A stretch of DNA of 10,198 nucleotides from Tritrichomonas foetus (Eukaryota; Parabasalia; Tritrichomonadida; Tritrichomonadidae). The notes beneath the pieces were generated by a model, which was not told the origin of the DNA, ran no database searches, and saw only the letters and a program-made list of their open reading frames with translations. Positions 1 through 7,600 of the stretch are shown here, in pieces; positions within the stretch are counted from its first letter, which is position 1; every line of letters starts with the position of its first letter. Location of the stretch: NCBI GenBank assembly GCA_001839685.1, contig MLAK01000129.1, positions 1-10,198 of the forward strand. Reading direction: 5' to 3'. The position numbers were made by a program, and so were the translations under genes.

Positions 1-166
1 ACCTTTCATATAGGAGGATTCATCATTAGACTGAGAATTACTCGATCAAATAAGGCTGATGAAGGCTTTTCTTCGAGAGATCGAACAAAGCCATTGGTAT
101 AGGCATAAAATTTCGAAGAAGATTTGAATAAAAGAGTGAATTTATTAAAAGAAAAATATTTTTCAT
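1..166. other. Region 3' of the BTB gene, with an overlapping open frame
   Basis: This is the downstream flank of the minus-strand BTB gene. A second minus-strand frame, out of phase with the BTB frame, runs open from an ATG at 194 to a TGA at 6-8 (62 codons). It overlaps the last nine codons of the BTB gene. Its composition is not obviously junk, but it matches no family I recognise. It could be a frameshifted former extension, a piece of a neighbouring paralogue, or chance. It is not called as a gene. Confidence 0.3.
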
Positions 167-169
167 TTA
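166..169 (-). terminator. Putative polyadenylation signal TAAA overlapping the BTB stop codon
   Basis: On the minus strand the stop codon TAA is followed directly by A, giving TAAA. In trichomonads UAAA, often overlapping a UAA stop, is reported to act as the polyadenylation signal. This fits the gene really ending here rather than being frameshifted. The motif is short and common in AT-rich DNA, so the call rests on its position. Confidence 0.35.
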
Positions 170-895
170 CTTCAAGAAACTCTTTGGAAGCCATGACACC
201 TTGAGCTTTGATAGCTGGGATTTCAATCCCTTGTCTCTAGGATCAAACAAAGCCGCGCAAGCGGCTAATTCTTCATCATCGCATTCCCACTTTCCAATAA
301 AATCATTCAAATACTTAATTTTATCGTTGTTCGAAAGATGCTGTTTCTCCAAAATGTGCGTGTATGTAATGACGTCCAGGGCCTGTGTTAAATTATTTGT
401 CGATAATTGTCTGAAGAACTTGGAAACGTAATCTTCCAGAACTTTGAGCTCCTCGACGAGTTCGTAATCATAGCATTGATTGACAAAGGCTAAAATGTTC
501 GCGGGGATAACTTGCGATTCGAGATAATTATTGAGGTTTTCTTCGAGAGATCGAATTCCGCAGTCGTGCGCAATGTGATAAAGGGCCATGACCTGGTCTT
601 CTGTGAAATCTAGTTGTCCTGTATACATAAAATCAATAACACTCGGAAGGAGGCCCATTGGATTCGTGTAGACATCGACAATACCTGTGGCAGATTCCTG
701 AGTGTCACCTGTAAAGACATTGTAAAAGAATTCTGAACTATTCGCGAGAACAATGACATGTGCTGGATATGAAACGTATTCAGGGTCGTCAATCGAATGG
801 TGAATGCGGACTTCGCAGTCGGCTAGAAAGTTATCGTCTTTGAATTCTTTGTAATTGAAGTTAGGGCAAAGGAAAAGCTCTGCACTATAATCCAT
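167..895 (-). CDS. BTB/POZ domain protein
   Basis: The 242-residue product has a BTB/POZ fold at about residues 18-123. Visible hallmarks are the opening FKDDNFLADCEV strand (about 18-29), PAHVIVLANSSEFFYNVF (44-61) matching the usual 'H+xvLaarSxyFxxxF' core, FMYTGQLDF (89-97), and IAHDCGIRSLEENLNNYL (108-125). Residues about 126-200 form a helical, BACK-like stretch. The protein then ends in a short tail containing SWLPKSFLK. There is no signal peptide or membrane segment. BTB proteins dimerise, and many act as substrate adaptors for cullin-3 ubiquitin ligases; that role is inferred from the family, since no substrate-binding domain (kelch, MATH, ankyrin) is seen. The start at 893-895 is supported by an initiator-like TCATTTA only a few bases upstream. 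A different minus-strand frame continues past the stop, so a C-terminal frameshift cannot be fully excluded, but the TAAA at the stop argues for a natural end. Confidence 0.88.
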   Translation of the reverse strand: MDYSAELFLCPNFNYKEFKDDNFLADCEVRIHHSIDDPEYVSYPAHVIVLANSSEFFYNVFTGDTQESATGIVDVYTNPMGLLPSVIDFMYTGQLDFTEDQVMALYHIAHDCGIRSLEENLNNYLESQVIPANILAFVNQCYDYELVEELKVLEDYVSKFFRQLSTNNLTQALDVITYTHILEKQHLSNNDKIKYLNDFIGKWECDDEELAACAALFDPRDKGLKSQLSKLKVSWLPKSFLK

Positions 896-898
896 TTA

Positions 899-905
899 TA
901 AATGA
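899..905 (-). promoter_or_regulatory. Initiator-like element (TCATTTA) of the BTB gene
   Basis: On the minus strand TCATTTA lies directly before TA-ATG. It fits the trichomonad initiator TCA+1-Y-W. If the A at 903 is the transcription start, the leader would be 8 nt, within the very short range usual for trichomonads. The same heptamer precedes the RRM gene. Confidence 0.55.
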
Positions 906-1359
906 AAAGCGGTTGGCAGAATTTATAGAGATAGTAATTTGACATTATATGGTGAAAGTAATGGTTAAATACAATTTGGGTTTCTTATAATTGAGTGAAA
1001 TTTGACATTTTCATGAAAGAATATTTTCTAAAAGTGACAGAGCACTAAATAAGATTGCATGTGAAGCTAAACATCTAAATATAAATCAATTACATTGTGA
1101 ATTGTCTGCGGAGACTCTTAAACAGTTAAGAGAAAAGTAATCTAGTTTCTATATTTATTGATTTTGGTAATAAACAATCTGATAAATAATCCATCAGCAT
1201 TTAACCTTATATTTGACCTTTTTTATTACTCTTTATGTTTTTGCTCATTAATATCGTTTTTTATTTTTTCTTTGATTATATATGTGTTCCAGTAAAATAG
1301 ATTGTATGAGCATAATAGGTGTGTATCAAAAACAACAGAGAATAATTAGAAAATCTATT
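906..1359. other. Divergent intergenic region between the BTB and RABL6-like genes
   Basis: This AT-rich spacer must hold the upstream control regions of both diverging genes. I recognise no TATA-type box or long repeat. The one protein-like stretch is a plus-strand frame at 1006-1140 (44 sense codons, TAA at 1138-1140, no ATG). Its last 28 codons read like an amphipathic helix, including the run SAETLKQLREK. This may be the 3' end of a decayed gene, or chance; see findings. Confidence 0.4.
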
Positions 1360-1366
1360 TCATTTG
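1360..1366 (+). promoter_or_regulatory. Initiator-like element (TCATTTG) of the RABL6-like gene
   Basis: TCATTTG fits the TCA+1-Y-W initiator and is the nearest such match upstream of the gene. With transcription starting at the A at 1362, the leader would be 34 nt to the ATG at 1396, or 82 nt to the ATG at 1444. The shorter leader favours the first ATG. This placement is less tight than for the other genes. Confidence 0.4.
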
Positions 1367-1395
1367 GGTCTATCGTCGAATAACTTTGTTTGAAA

Positions 1396-4146
1396 ATGAT
1401 TCTCAATCTCAAGATTTTAAAGGCGACCGTTTACGACCAAACAATGGGAAACGAGCAAGGTATTCCCTTGTCTGAAAGTGGAAGCTTAACAAACCTTCCT
1501 GCTTATTCAGCAAAAACGCCTACTGCATCAACTACGCCAGATTACGAATTATTAATTGTTGTCCGTGGTCAAAGAAATACTGGAAAATCGTCCTTGATTC
1601 GGCGAATGCAAGGACAGCCATTTCAAGACGAATACAATGTTACGAAAATGCTTACAACTGCAGAAATCCACTGGCAATCGCCCAAGCGAGAAAAAGTGCA
1701 TATTACAATTTGGGATGTGGTCGAAAACGCTTTACTTCCCCAAGACATCGTCGAAAAGGTCGAATATCCAGATGCAACAACAGTAGACACTTACAAGCGA
1801 GCGGACGGAATTATTATTATGATAGATTGTCGATATTCTGATACAATAGAATTAGCTGCTAAAATTCTTCAAGAAGCGCCGGATACAATACCCATTGTTG
1901 TTTTCTCGAATTTCCAAGACATGGATGATGCCAAGCCTGTCATTCCAATTGAAATCCGCAAATTCGTCGGAAGGTTTTATTTCATTCCAGGAAGCCTCAA
2001 AACCAACCAAGGATTGATTGAGTTAAACAATTGGCTTCCCTGCTCCCTAGCGCGCTCAAAATCGATTCTTTTTATGAATAAATATAAACATTTGAAAGAT
2101 GAACTGAAAAATCGAATACTTGACTTCACAACATCAGCGGAATATTTTGTTGACATAGAAACTGCCAAAGCTCATCTTCCAAAGCCAGTTTCAATCACTC
2201 GTGAGACAACTCAAGCAACTCAACAAGCAGGAAATGCTGGAAATAATCAACAAGCAAAGCAAAAAGCAAAAGTGAATAAAATTGCGCATGATGGTGATGA
2301 TGATGATGGTTTTTGGTCAGATGATGATGTTCCTCAAGTGAATGAAGATATTCTTGACCCTAGTGATGATGAGCAAATGTTTGCTCCTAATCCAAATGTT
2401 AAAAAGAGGGAAATTCGCTCAGAAAAAACTACGAGAAACATCCAGAAAGAAAAAACTGAAGAAAAACAAAAACAAAAATCAAAACAACAAACGAAACAAC
2501 TTCCAAAAATTGCTGGAAATGTCGATGATAGCTTTTTCAGTGATGATGAAGAAAAAGAACCAAAAATTCCTGCAAACCTTCGCATTCCAAGTGAAAGTGA
2601 TGATGACGATGGTGCACCACTTCGACCAAATCCACTTGTTGCTGCAAAACCTGTTCCAGCCAAAGTCATTAAACAAGCCAAAATCAAACCGCTAGTCAAG
2701 AAACCAACTCCACAAAAAGCTGATGAAAAACCAAAAGAAGAAGAAACACAAAAAATTGATGAACATAAAGAGGAAAAAATTGAAAAGAAAGTTGAGTTAC
2801 CAACACTTGTTCAAAAAGAGGAAAATGGTTTCTTTGATGATGATGATGATGATGATGAAAATGAAAATGATGTAGTTAAAGAAAGTGAGGAAAATGAAAG
2901 TGATGATGATGAAACAACACTAAAACCGAATCCTTTAGTTGCAGCCAAACCAGTTCCAGCTAAAGTAGTAAAAACAATACCACCTAAAGTTGTTAGCACT
3001 AATCAAAAGAATAATGAACAAGAAGAAAATGCGAAGGAATGTGAAAAACATGAACCACAAATTGAATTACCAACGGTCACTGAAAAAGAAGATGATGGAT
3101 TCTTCGATGATGATGACGATGATGAAAATGAAGAAACAAATCTAAACAATGAAGATGAGGAAGAAGAAGTTCGTCCAAATCCCCACGTTGTTTCTCAACC
3201 AAAACTCCAACAAAAGCCAGTTCCTGAAACAAAACCTGAAGTTGAAGAGACAAAACCTCATATACCACTTCCCACAGTGGAGATTCAAGAAGAGGGCAAT
3301 GATGGATTCTTCGACGATAATGATGATGAAAATGGAAATGACAATGATCAACAGGAACTCAACAATGATGATGATGATAATGATGAAATTTCACTCAAAC
3401 CAAATATTCTTGTTGCAAAGCCCGAGCCTAAACAAACACAAATTAACATTCCATCTGTCGTTGAAGAAGCAGAGAATGATGCATTCTTTGATGATGACGA
3501 TAATGATGAAGCAGAAAATAATATTGCAGAAAATGAAAATACACGAAACGAAACTGACCAACAAGATGAAGATGAAACTACACCTAAATCAAACCAACTT
3601 ATTAGTCCAAAACCAGAGATTTCTCTTCCAATTGCCACTGATGAAAAAGTTGACGATGACTTCTTCAATGATGATGACGAACCTTCACCAATAAACATCA
3701 GAAACAACAATACCAAAGAAGATGATAGTGATGATGTTGTTTTAGCCAAGCCAAATCCACTTGTTGCCTCAGGAATCAAGTCAAACCTCCAACAATCAAT
3801 CATGAAAAGCGAACAAGAAATTCACCATCAAGATGAAATCGATGATTTCTTTGCAAACGACGATCAAGAACCTGAAGCACAGCCACAAAACAGTCACGAT
3901 GATTATGGCCAAATTGAGTCACATGATGATTATGGCCAAATTGAGTCGCACGATGATTATGGTGAGCTTGATGACCAAAACCAAAATGAAAGTCATGGAA
4001 AAAGGAAAAAAATTGTAAAAGCAAAACCTTCTCAGAAGCGACTAAAGAAGGGAAGAAAGAAGAAAAATGCCAGTCAATCATTGGACAGTGTCCAGGGACC
4101 TGAACCAACTCCATCACCATCAGTTGGAGACTATGACTCTATTTGA
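1396..4146 (+). CDS. RABL6: RABL6-like (Parf/C9orf86) small GTPase-like protein with repeat-expanded acidic tail
   Basis: The product is 916 residues. The G domain spans about residues 50-225. Its P-loop is GQRNTGKS (58-65), followed by a RABL6-like MQGQPFQDEY and an EIHW strand. The DxxG switch II motif is replaced by WDVV (106-109), with no catalytic Gln. The NKxD position reads NFQD (172-175) and the SAK position SLK (200-202). Human RABL6, as I recall it, has the same deviations, which makes the assignment strong. Residues about 270-850 are disordered and acidic, with FFDDD-type and PNPLV-type motifs repeated. A Lys/Arg-rich block then leads to a C-terminal GDYDSI. Animal RABL6 is about 730 residues and is linked to cell proliferation; its biochemical role is poorly defined. 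The first ATG is chosen because an in-frame TAA lies at 1381-1383 and an initiator 34 nt upstream. The alternative ATG at 1444 would give an MGNEQGI start that fits an N-myristoylation pattern. Confidence 0.9.
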   Translation: MILNLKILKATVYDQTMGNEQGIPLSESGSLTNLPAYSAKTPTASTTPDYELLIVVRGQRNTGKSSLIRRMQGQPFQDEYNVTKMLTTAEIHWQSPKREKVHITIWDVVENALLPQDIVEKVEYPDATTVDTYKRADGIIIMIDCRYSDTIELAAKILQEAPDTIPIVVFSNFQDMDDAKPVIPIEIRKFVGRFYFIPGSLKTNQGLIELNNWLPCSLARSKSILFMNKYKHLKDELKNRILDFTTSAEYFVDIETAKAHLPKPVSITRETTQATQQAGNAGNNQQAKQKAKVNKIAHDGDDDDGFWSDDDVPQVNEDILDPSDDEQMFAPNPNVKKREIRSEKTTRNIQKEKTEEKQKQKSKQQTKQLPKIAGNVDDSFFSDDEEKEPKIPANLRIPSESDDDDGAPLRPNPLVAAKPVPAKVIKQAKIKPLVKKPTPQKADEKPKEEETQKIDEHKEEKIEKKVELPTLVQKEENGFFDDDDDDDENENDVVKESEENESDDDETTLKPNPLVAAKPVPAKVVKTIPPKVVSTNQKNNEQEENAKECEKHEPQIELPTVTEKEDDGFFDDDDDDENEETNLNNEDEEEEVRPNPHVVSQPKLQQKPVPETKPEVEETKPHIPLPTVEIQEEGNDGFFDDNDDENGNDNDQQELNNDDDDNDEISLKPNILVAKPEPKQTQINIPSVVEEAENDAFFDDDDNDEAENNIAENENTRNETDQQDEDETTPKSNQLISPKPEISLPIATDEKVDDDFFNDDDEPSPINIRNNNTKEDDSDDVVLAKPNPLVASGIKSNLQQSIMKSEQEIHHQDEIDDFFANDDQEPEAQPQNSHDDYGQIESHDDYGQIESHDDYGELDDQNQNESHGKRKKIVKAKPSQKRLKKGRKKKNASQSLDSVQGPEPTPSPSVGDYDSI
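2308..3864 (+). repeat. Degenerate modular repeats (FFDDD / PNPLV) in the RABL6-like tail
   Basis: Eight aromatic-acidic motifs of the form [DG]-[FW][FW]-x-D-D can be placed: GFWSDDD at 2308, SFFSDD at 2530, GFFDDDD at 2827, 3097 and 3304 (the last with one Asn), AFFDDDD at 3481, DFFNDDD at 3658 and DFFANDD at 3844. Most of the central copies are preceded by a [IV]-x-[LI]-P-[TSI] stretch. Each of the first seven is followed, after an acidic linker, by PNPLV or a variant: 2386, 2626, 2926, 3175, 3400, 3589 (the most diverged, SNQLI) and 3751. At DNA level much of this appears as GAT runs, but the non-Asp motif residues are kept, so it is a protein repeat rather than only a trinucleotide expansion. 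Confidence 0.85.
3892..3972 (+). repeat. Three tandem 27-bp repeats encoding SHDDYGQIE
   Basis: Three in-frame units start at 3892, 3919 and 3946. The first two encode identical nonapeptides and differ only in their Ser and His codons. The third ends GELD in place of GQIE. The close match in DNA indicates a more recent expansion than the FFDDD/PNPLV modules. The array sits between the acidic tail and the C-terminal basic block. Confidence 0.9.
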
Positions 4147-4174
4147 TTTCTTTTTTGTTCATATTATGTTCTCA

Positions 4175-4178
4175 TAAA
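4175..4178 (+). terminator. Putative polyadenylation signal TAAA of the RABL6-like gene
   Basis: This is the first TAAA on the plus strand after the TGA stop, about 30 nt downstream, preceded by a T-rich stretch. Position and motif agree with trichomonad 3' processing, but the motif alone is weak evidence. Confidence 0.3.
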
Positions 4179-4589
4179 AGTTGTTTTATTGTGATTTATT
4201 ATTCTTATTTTATGAGTGATAAAAATATGTTTCATTTCGATACGCCTGTCCTATGCTTTAGAGAATACTGGGAGAAAATAAACAGGTATATTGGAATGAA
4301 CTTCAAAACTTTCTAAAAATTCATACCGATACATTAACTTTAAAATGCTGATTTCTGATAAAATAATGGAAGATAATTATAATTTTTGTGAATTATTAGT
4401 TCAACGTTCCAAATGTAGTATAATATACTTAATTTGAATGTCATGAAAATTATAATTTAATGTTATTATGATCTTAAAAAAATATTTGCATAATGAAGAA
4501 AGAAACATCTTAATAAAATAAATAAAATAATCATTTAATAATACAAGTGAAATCAGGGGAAAAGAAAAATGAGTACATAGAATAATAAT

Positions 4590-4593
4590 TTTA
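4590..4593 (-). terminator. Putative polyadenylation signal TAAA of the vWA/E2 gene
   Basis: On the minus strand a TAAA lies about 22 nt after the TGA stop at 4615-4617. It is the first such motif downstream. Between the two lies ACTAACACATAG (4598-4609), a near match to a trichomonad intron 3' motif; see findings. Confidence 0.3.
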
Positions 4594-4614
4594 TACACTA
4601 TGTGTTAGTACAAC

Positions 4615-7600
4615 TCATTTTGCATTATAGTCATCAATTTGCTGAATTGTTTCTGTTAGTGGTTTTCCAGTAATCACACAAATAGGTAGCCTACTTGATG
4701 TAATTAATTGCTTTAATTCTTCACGATCATAAAAAACACCACTTGAAGCGAGAACTTTATCAGAAATTGGTTTTCCTGAAATTTGTGAACGCAAATGCGG
4801 TGGAATTTTATCACGAATAACTTCAACTTTAAACTCTGCAGGAGAATTGTCAGTAATTGTATCGCTTTTAATCCATTCGTCAACAGAATTTTTGGCATAT
4901 CTTTCAGCTGATAATTTTGCACGGCGGTCATATTCAGCTTTATTATGTTTGTATAGATCTAAAATTTCTATTTGAATTGGAGTATCTTCTGCAGGCATCA
5001 AAAACAGCTCTTGAATTTCTTGAATAATTTCAACAACACTTTTTGATGACATATAGCCTCTTTCGATCACATTTAAGCAAATTCTTCCTTCAGAGCTTAC
5101 ATTCAAATGATAAGGAATTGAAACAAATCTGAAAACAGGTGGTTCAACAGGATAAAGTGGTGGGAAAGTTACATTAATACACCACCATTTTCCTCCATAC
5201 TGTGTTCCAAGTGAACCACGAATAAACACTCGCCATCGATCCAATGCACCCATATATGTGTAAATACTTATATCAGGATTATAAGAAGCTTCATTAGATG
5301 GATCACAAATTGCAGAAGCATTATGCAATTCACGAAGAATGCGACGCCGTCGTGGTTCACCGATTTGATTAGCGTGATTGATATAAATCATATGTCTTGG
5401 TGGACAAAGACTATTTCTGGTGTTATAATTATCCAAATTTTTATCTGGAACTTCTGTATCATATGTAACAGCTTCAATAACCTTATTTAAAACCTCTTCG
5501 GTAATGTCTTGTGGTAAAATATGTGTAGGTAAGTATCGAGATATGTCTGTCATAGGTGGAACTGGTTTTTTACTGAATCTTCGTTCTTCAATATCAAGGA
5601 ATGCATTCTTTTCGAAAAGAGAAAGTCCTTCTGAAATGGTTTTTGGTCTAAATGCAAGACCACCAGTTAAATGACAGATGGCGCAGAGTGGTTTACAAAG
5701 ATCTTCCAAAGAAATAATAACCGCATCAACTATAATGTTATTAGAAACAAGTTTTTGACAAACATCAATTGGTGTGGTTTCAGAATTAATATCTTCACCA
5801 TCAGAAATGACAATAATTCGTGAGTATGCTGATTTATAGAGTTTTTCACCAGAATGTTCTGGATCTTGATTAAATTCAACAAGTAAATCACAAGCTCTAG
5901 AAAGTGCATCCCATAGATGTGTTTGACCTTTGGGATTGACTTTGGCTATACCATCTTCAAAATCAGGAACAAGAGGTGAGAGTGGACTTCTGATTGTAAT
6001 ATCATCATTAAATGATAATAACCCCATAATACATGGAATCCGATATCCATAAACTCTGTTGGCAAGTAATGTAAGATATTGTCTTGCTATTGTACAACGT
6101 GAGGGTGTTGGACTGCCTGGTTGAATGACTCGATCATGTGGAAGATCACCAGCCATTGAATAAGATTCGTCAAAGCATACTTGAATCAATTGTCTCACAC
6201 GTTCTGGATCAATTAATTGTGCAGTTGAATCAGATGAACCACCAAGTGCCTTTGCAAGTACTTCAATATCAACTGATTCTGTAAAACCAGTGACAGGATC
6301 AATTAAATCGATAAAGTTTTGCTTCATGCGATCCTTTGATGCACTTTCCATTAAATAAAGTAAAGTTTTTCCTTCAGTGCCCCAAACAATGGCACAGCCT
6401 GTAGCCATTCGAATAGAAAGTGGATGAATTGGCCGAAATGAAGCAATCATGCTAAAAGCATTTTCAACTGCTTGATCAGGTGGTTTTTCCATTTTTCTAG
6501 CACGGAAAGATTCACCAATATCATATTTCCATAAATAAACGCTTCCTTGTTGCTTAGTTAGACGACAAAGATTGTCAAAATCACTTGTTCCATTTTCTTT
6601 CCATGTTATGAGTTGAATTGGTAAATGTCCAGGTGGTTCAGGAATATGTGAAATGAGATTACAGCATCTTAGACCATATTCAAATACATTGTATGATTGT
6701 ACAGAGGCGGGTAACAAATAAGTAAAGTAAGTATGAAGTGATGAAGTTACAGCTATGATTGAACGACCGGTAACATGTAATCTTTCCATCATTCGATTCA
6801 AAGATGTAATTAATGGTGCAAAAAGGGTCACTGTTGCCAAGCATTTTGTTAATAAGTCCGCTTTTATCCCATCATGGTTTAAGTAACCAAGCAAGCAAGC
6901 CATATGAGTCAATCCAGGTAATGATGAATCATATAAAGGTGACATTAATTTCTTCCTAAATGGATCAGCAACATTACAAAGTTCAGGATATTCAGAATCA
7001 AGTTCACTTTGGGTGAATGTTTTTGTAACAATGACATAGAGAACTTGTTCAGCGCCTTTCATTGATTCATTCTTGAAGAAGTCACTTAGACATCCTCCAA
7101 GGAATATTAGACCACATGGCAAATAAATATGATACATAATGTCACTTGGTAGTGATTTCTTTGAACGAATAATTGGATCAATAACTTTTATTACTTCTTC
7201 ATAAGTCATAGATAAGTTCAATGGAATATTGTCACCTTCAAGCATTGATTGTGGAGTAATTGTTGAATAAACAAGAAAACATCCAGATTTTGGTTTTGGC
7301 CGATTACAATCTGACGCGAATATTTTGGCTTCGTTTGGATCGAATCGAATATCACTCTTGAATGGATTATTTGGAACGCCGTCCATTATGAATGGCGCCA
7401 TTTGTGGTTCTTCATAAATAGATTTGTTTGAATGAAGTGGATTCATTAGCATTCCATTATAATTCAAATTCGACCCAGGATTCATTTGAAAGTCGTTTCC
7501 ACCCTGAAACATGCTACCATTATTGACTGTTGCGCTATTGACAGATGCACTATTTACAATGTTGGAAGATGGGTTTTGTGAGTTGGAATTGGTGAAAAGT

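Larger units (their letters stand above)
4147..4614. other. Convergent intergenic region (3' ends of RABL6-like and vWA/E2 genes)
   Basis: This AT-rich spacer lies between two converging genes and should contain both sets of 3' processing signals. A plus-strand short open frame at 4212-4316 starts with ATG and encodes 34 residues with a protein-like run, REYWEKINRYIGMNF. It has no close initiator and no recognisable family, so it is listed only as a finding. A minus-strand 65-codon hydrophobic frame at 4401-4598 is very AT-rich and judged spurious. Confidence 0.4.

Noticed and set aside
167..895. BTB gene as a broken (frameshifted) gene
   Set aside because: BTB and BACK-like parts are intact and the stop overlaps a TAAA signal. 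An out-of-phase frame beyond the stop is not enough to call a pseudogene; kept as a finding only.
1390..1395. TTG at 1390 as the start of the RABL6-like gene
   Set aside because: Non-ATG starts are not expected in this kind of nuclear genome, and an ATG follows two codons later.
2281..3870. GAT-rich tract as a simple trinucleotide microsatellite, and the long open frames on both strands across it
   Set aside because: The tract is coding in the RABL6-like frame, with conserved non-Asp motif residues. The other frames (for example minus 2334-2699, 3348-3803; plus 3149-3694) are Met/Ser/Leu-rich shadows of the repeats.
4401..4598. Minus-strand 65-codon hydrophobic frame
   Set aside because: It lies in very AT-rich spacer, and its Ile/Phe/Tyr/Leu-rich composition is what AT-rich noise encodes. 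No motif or promoter supports it.
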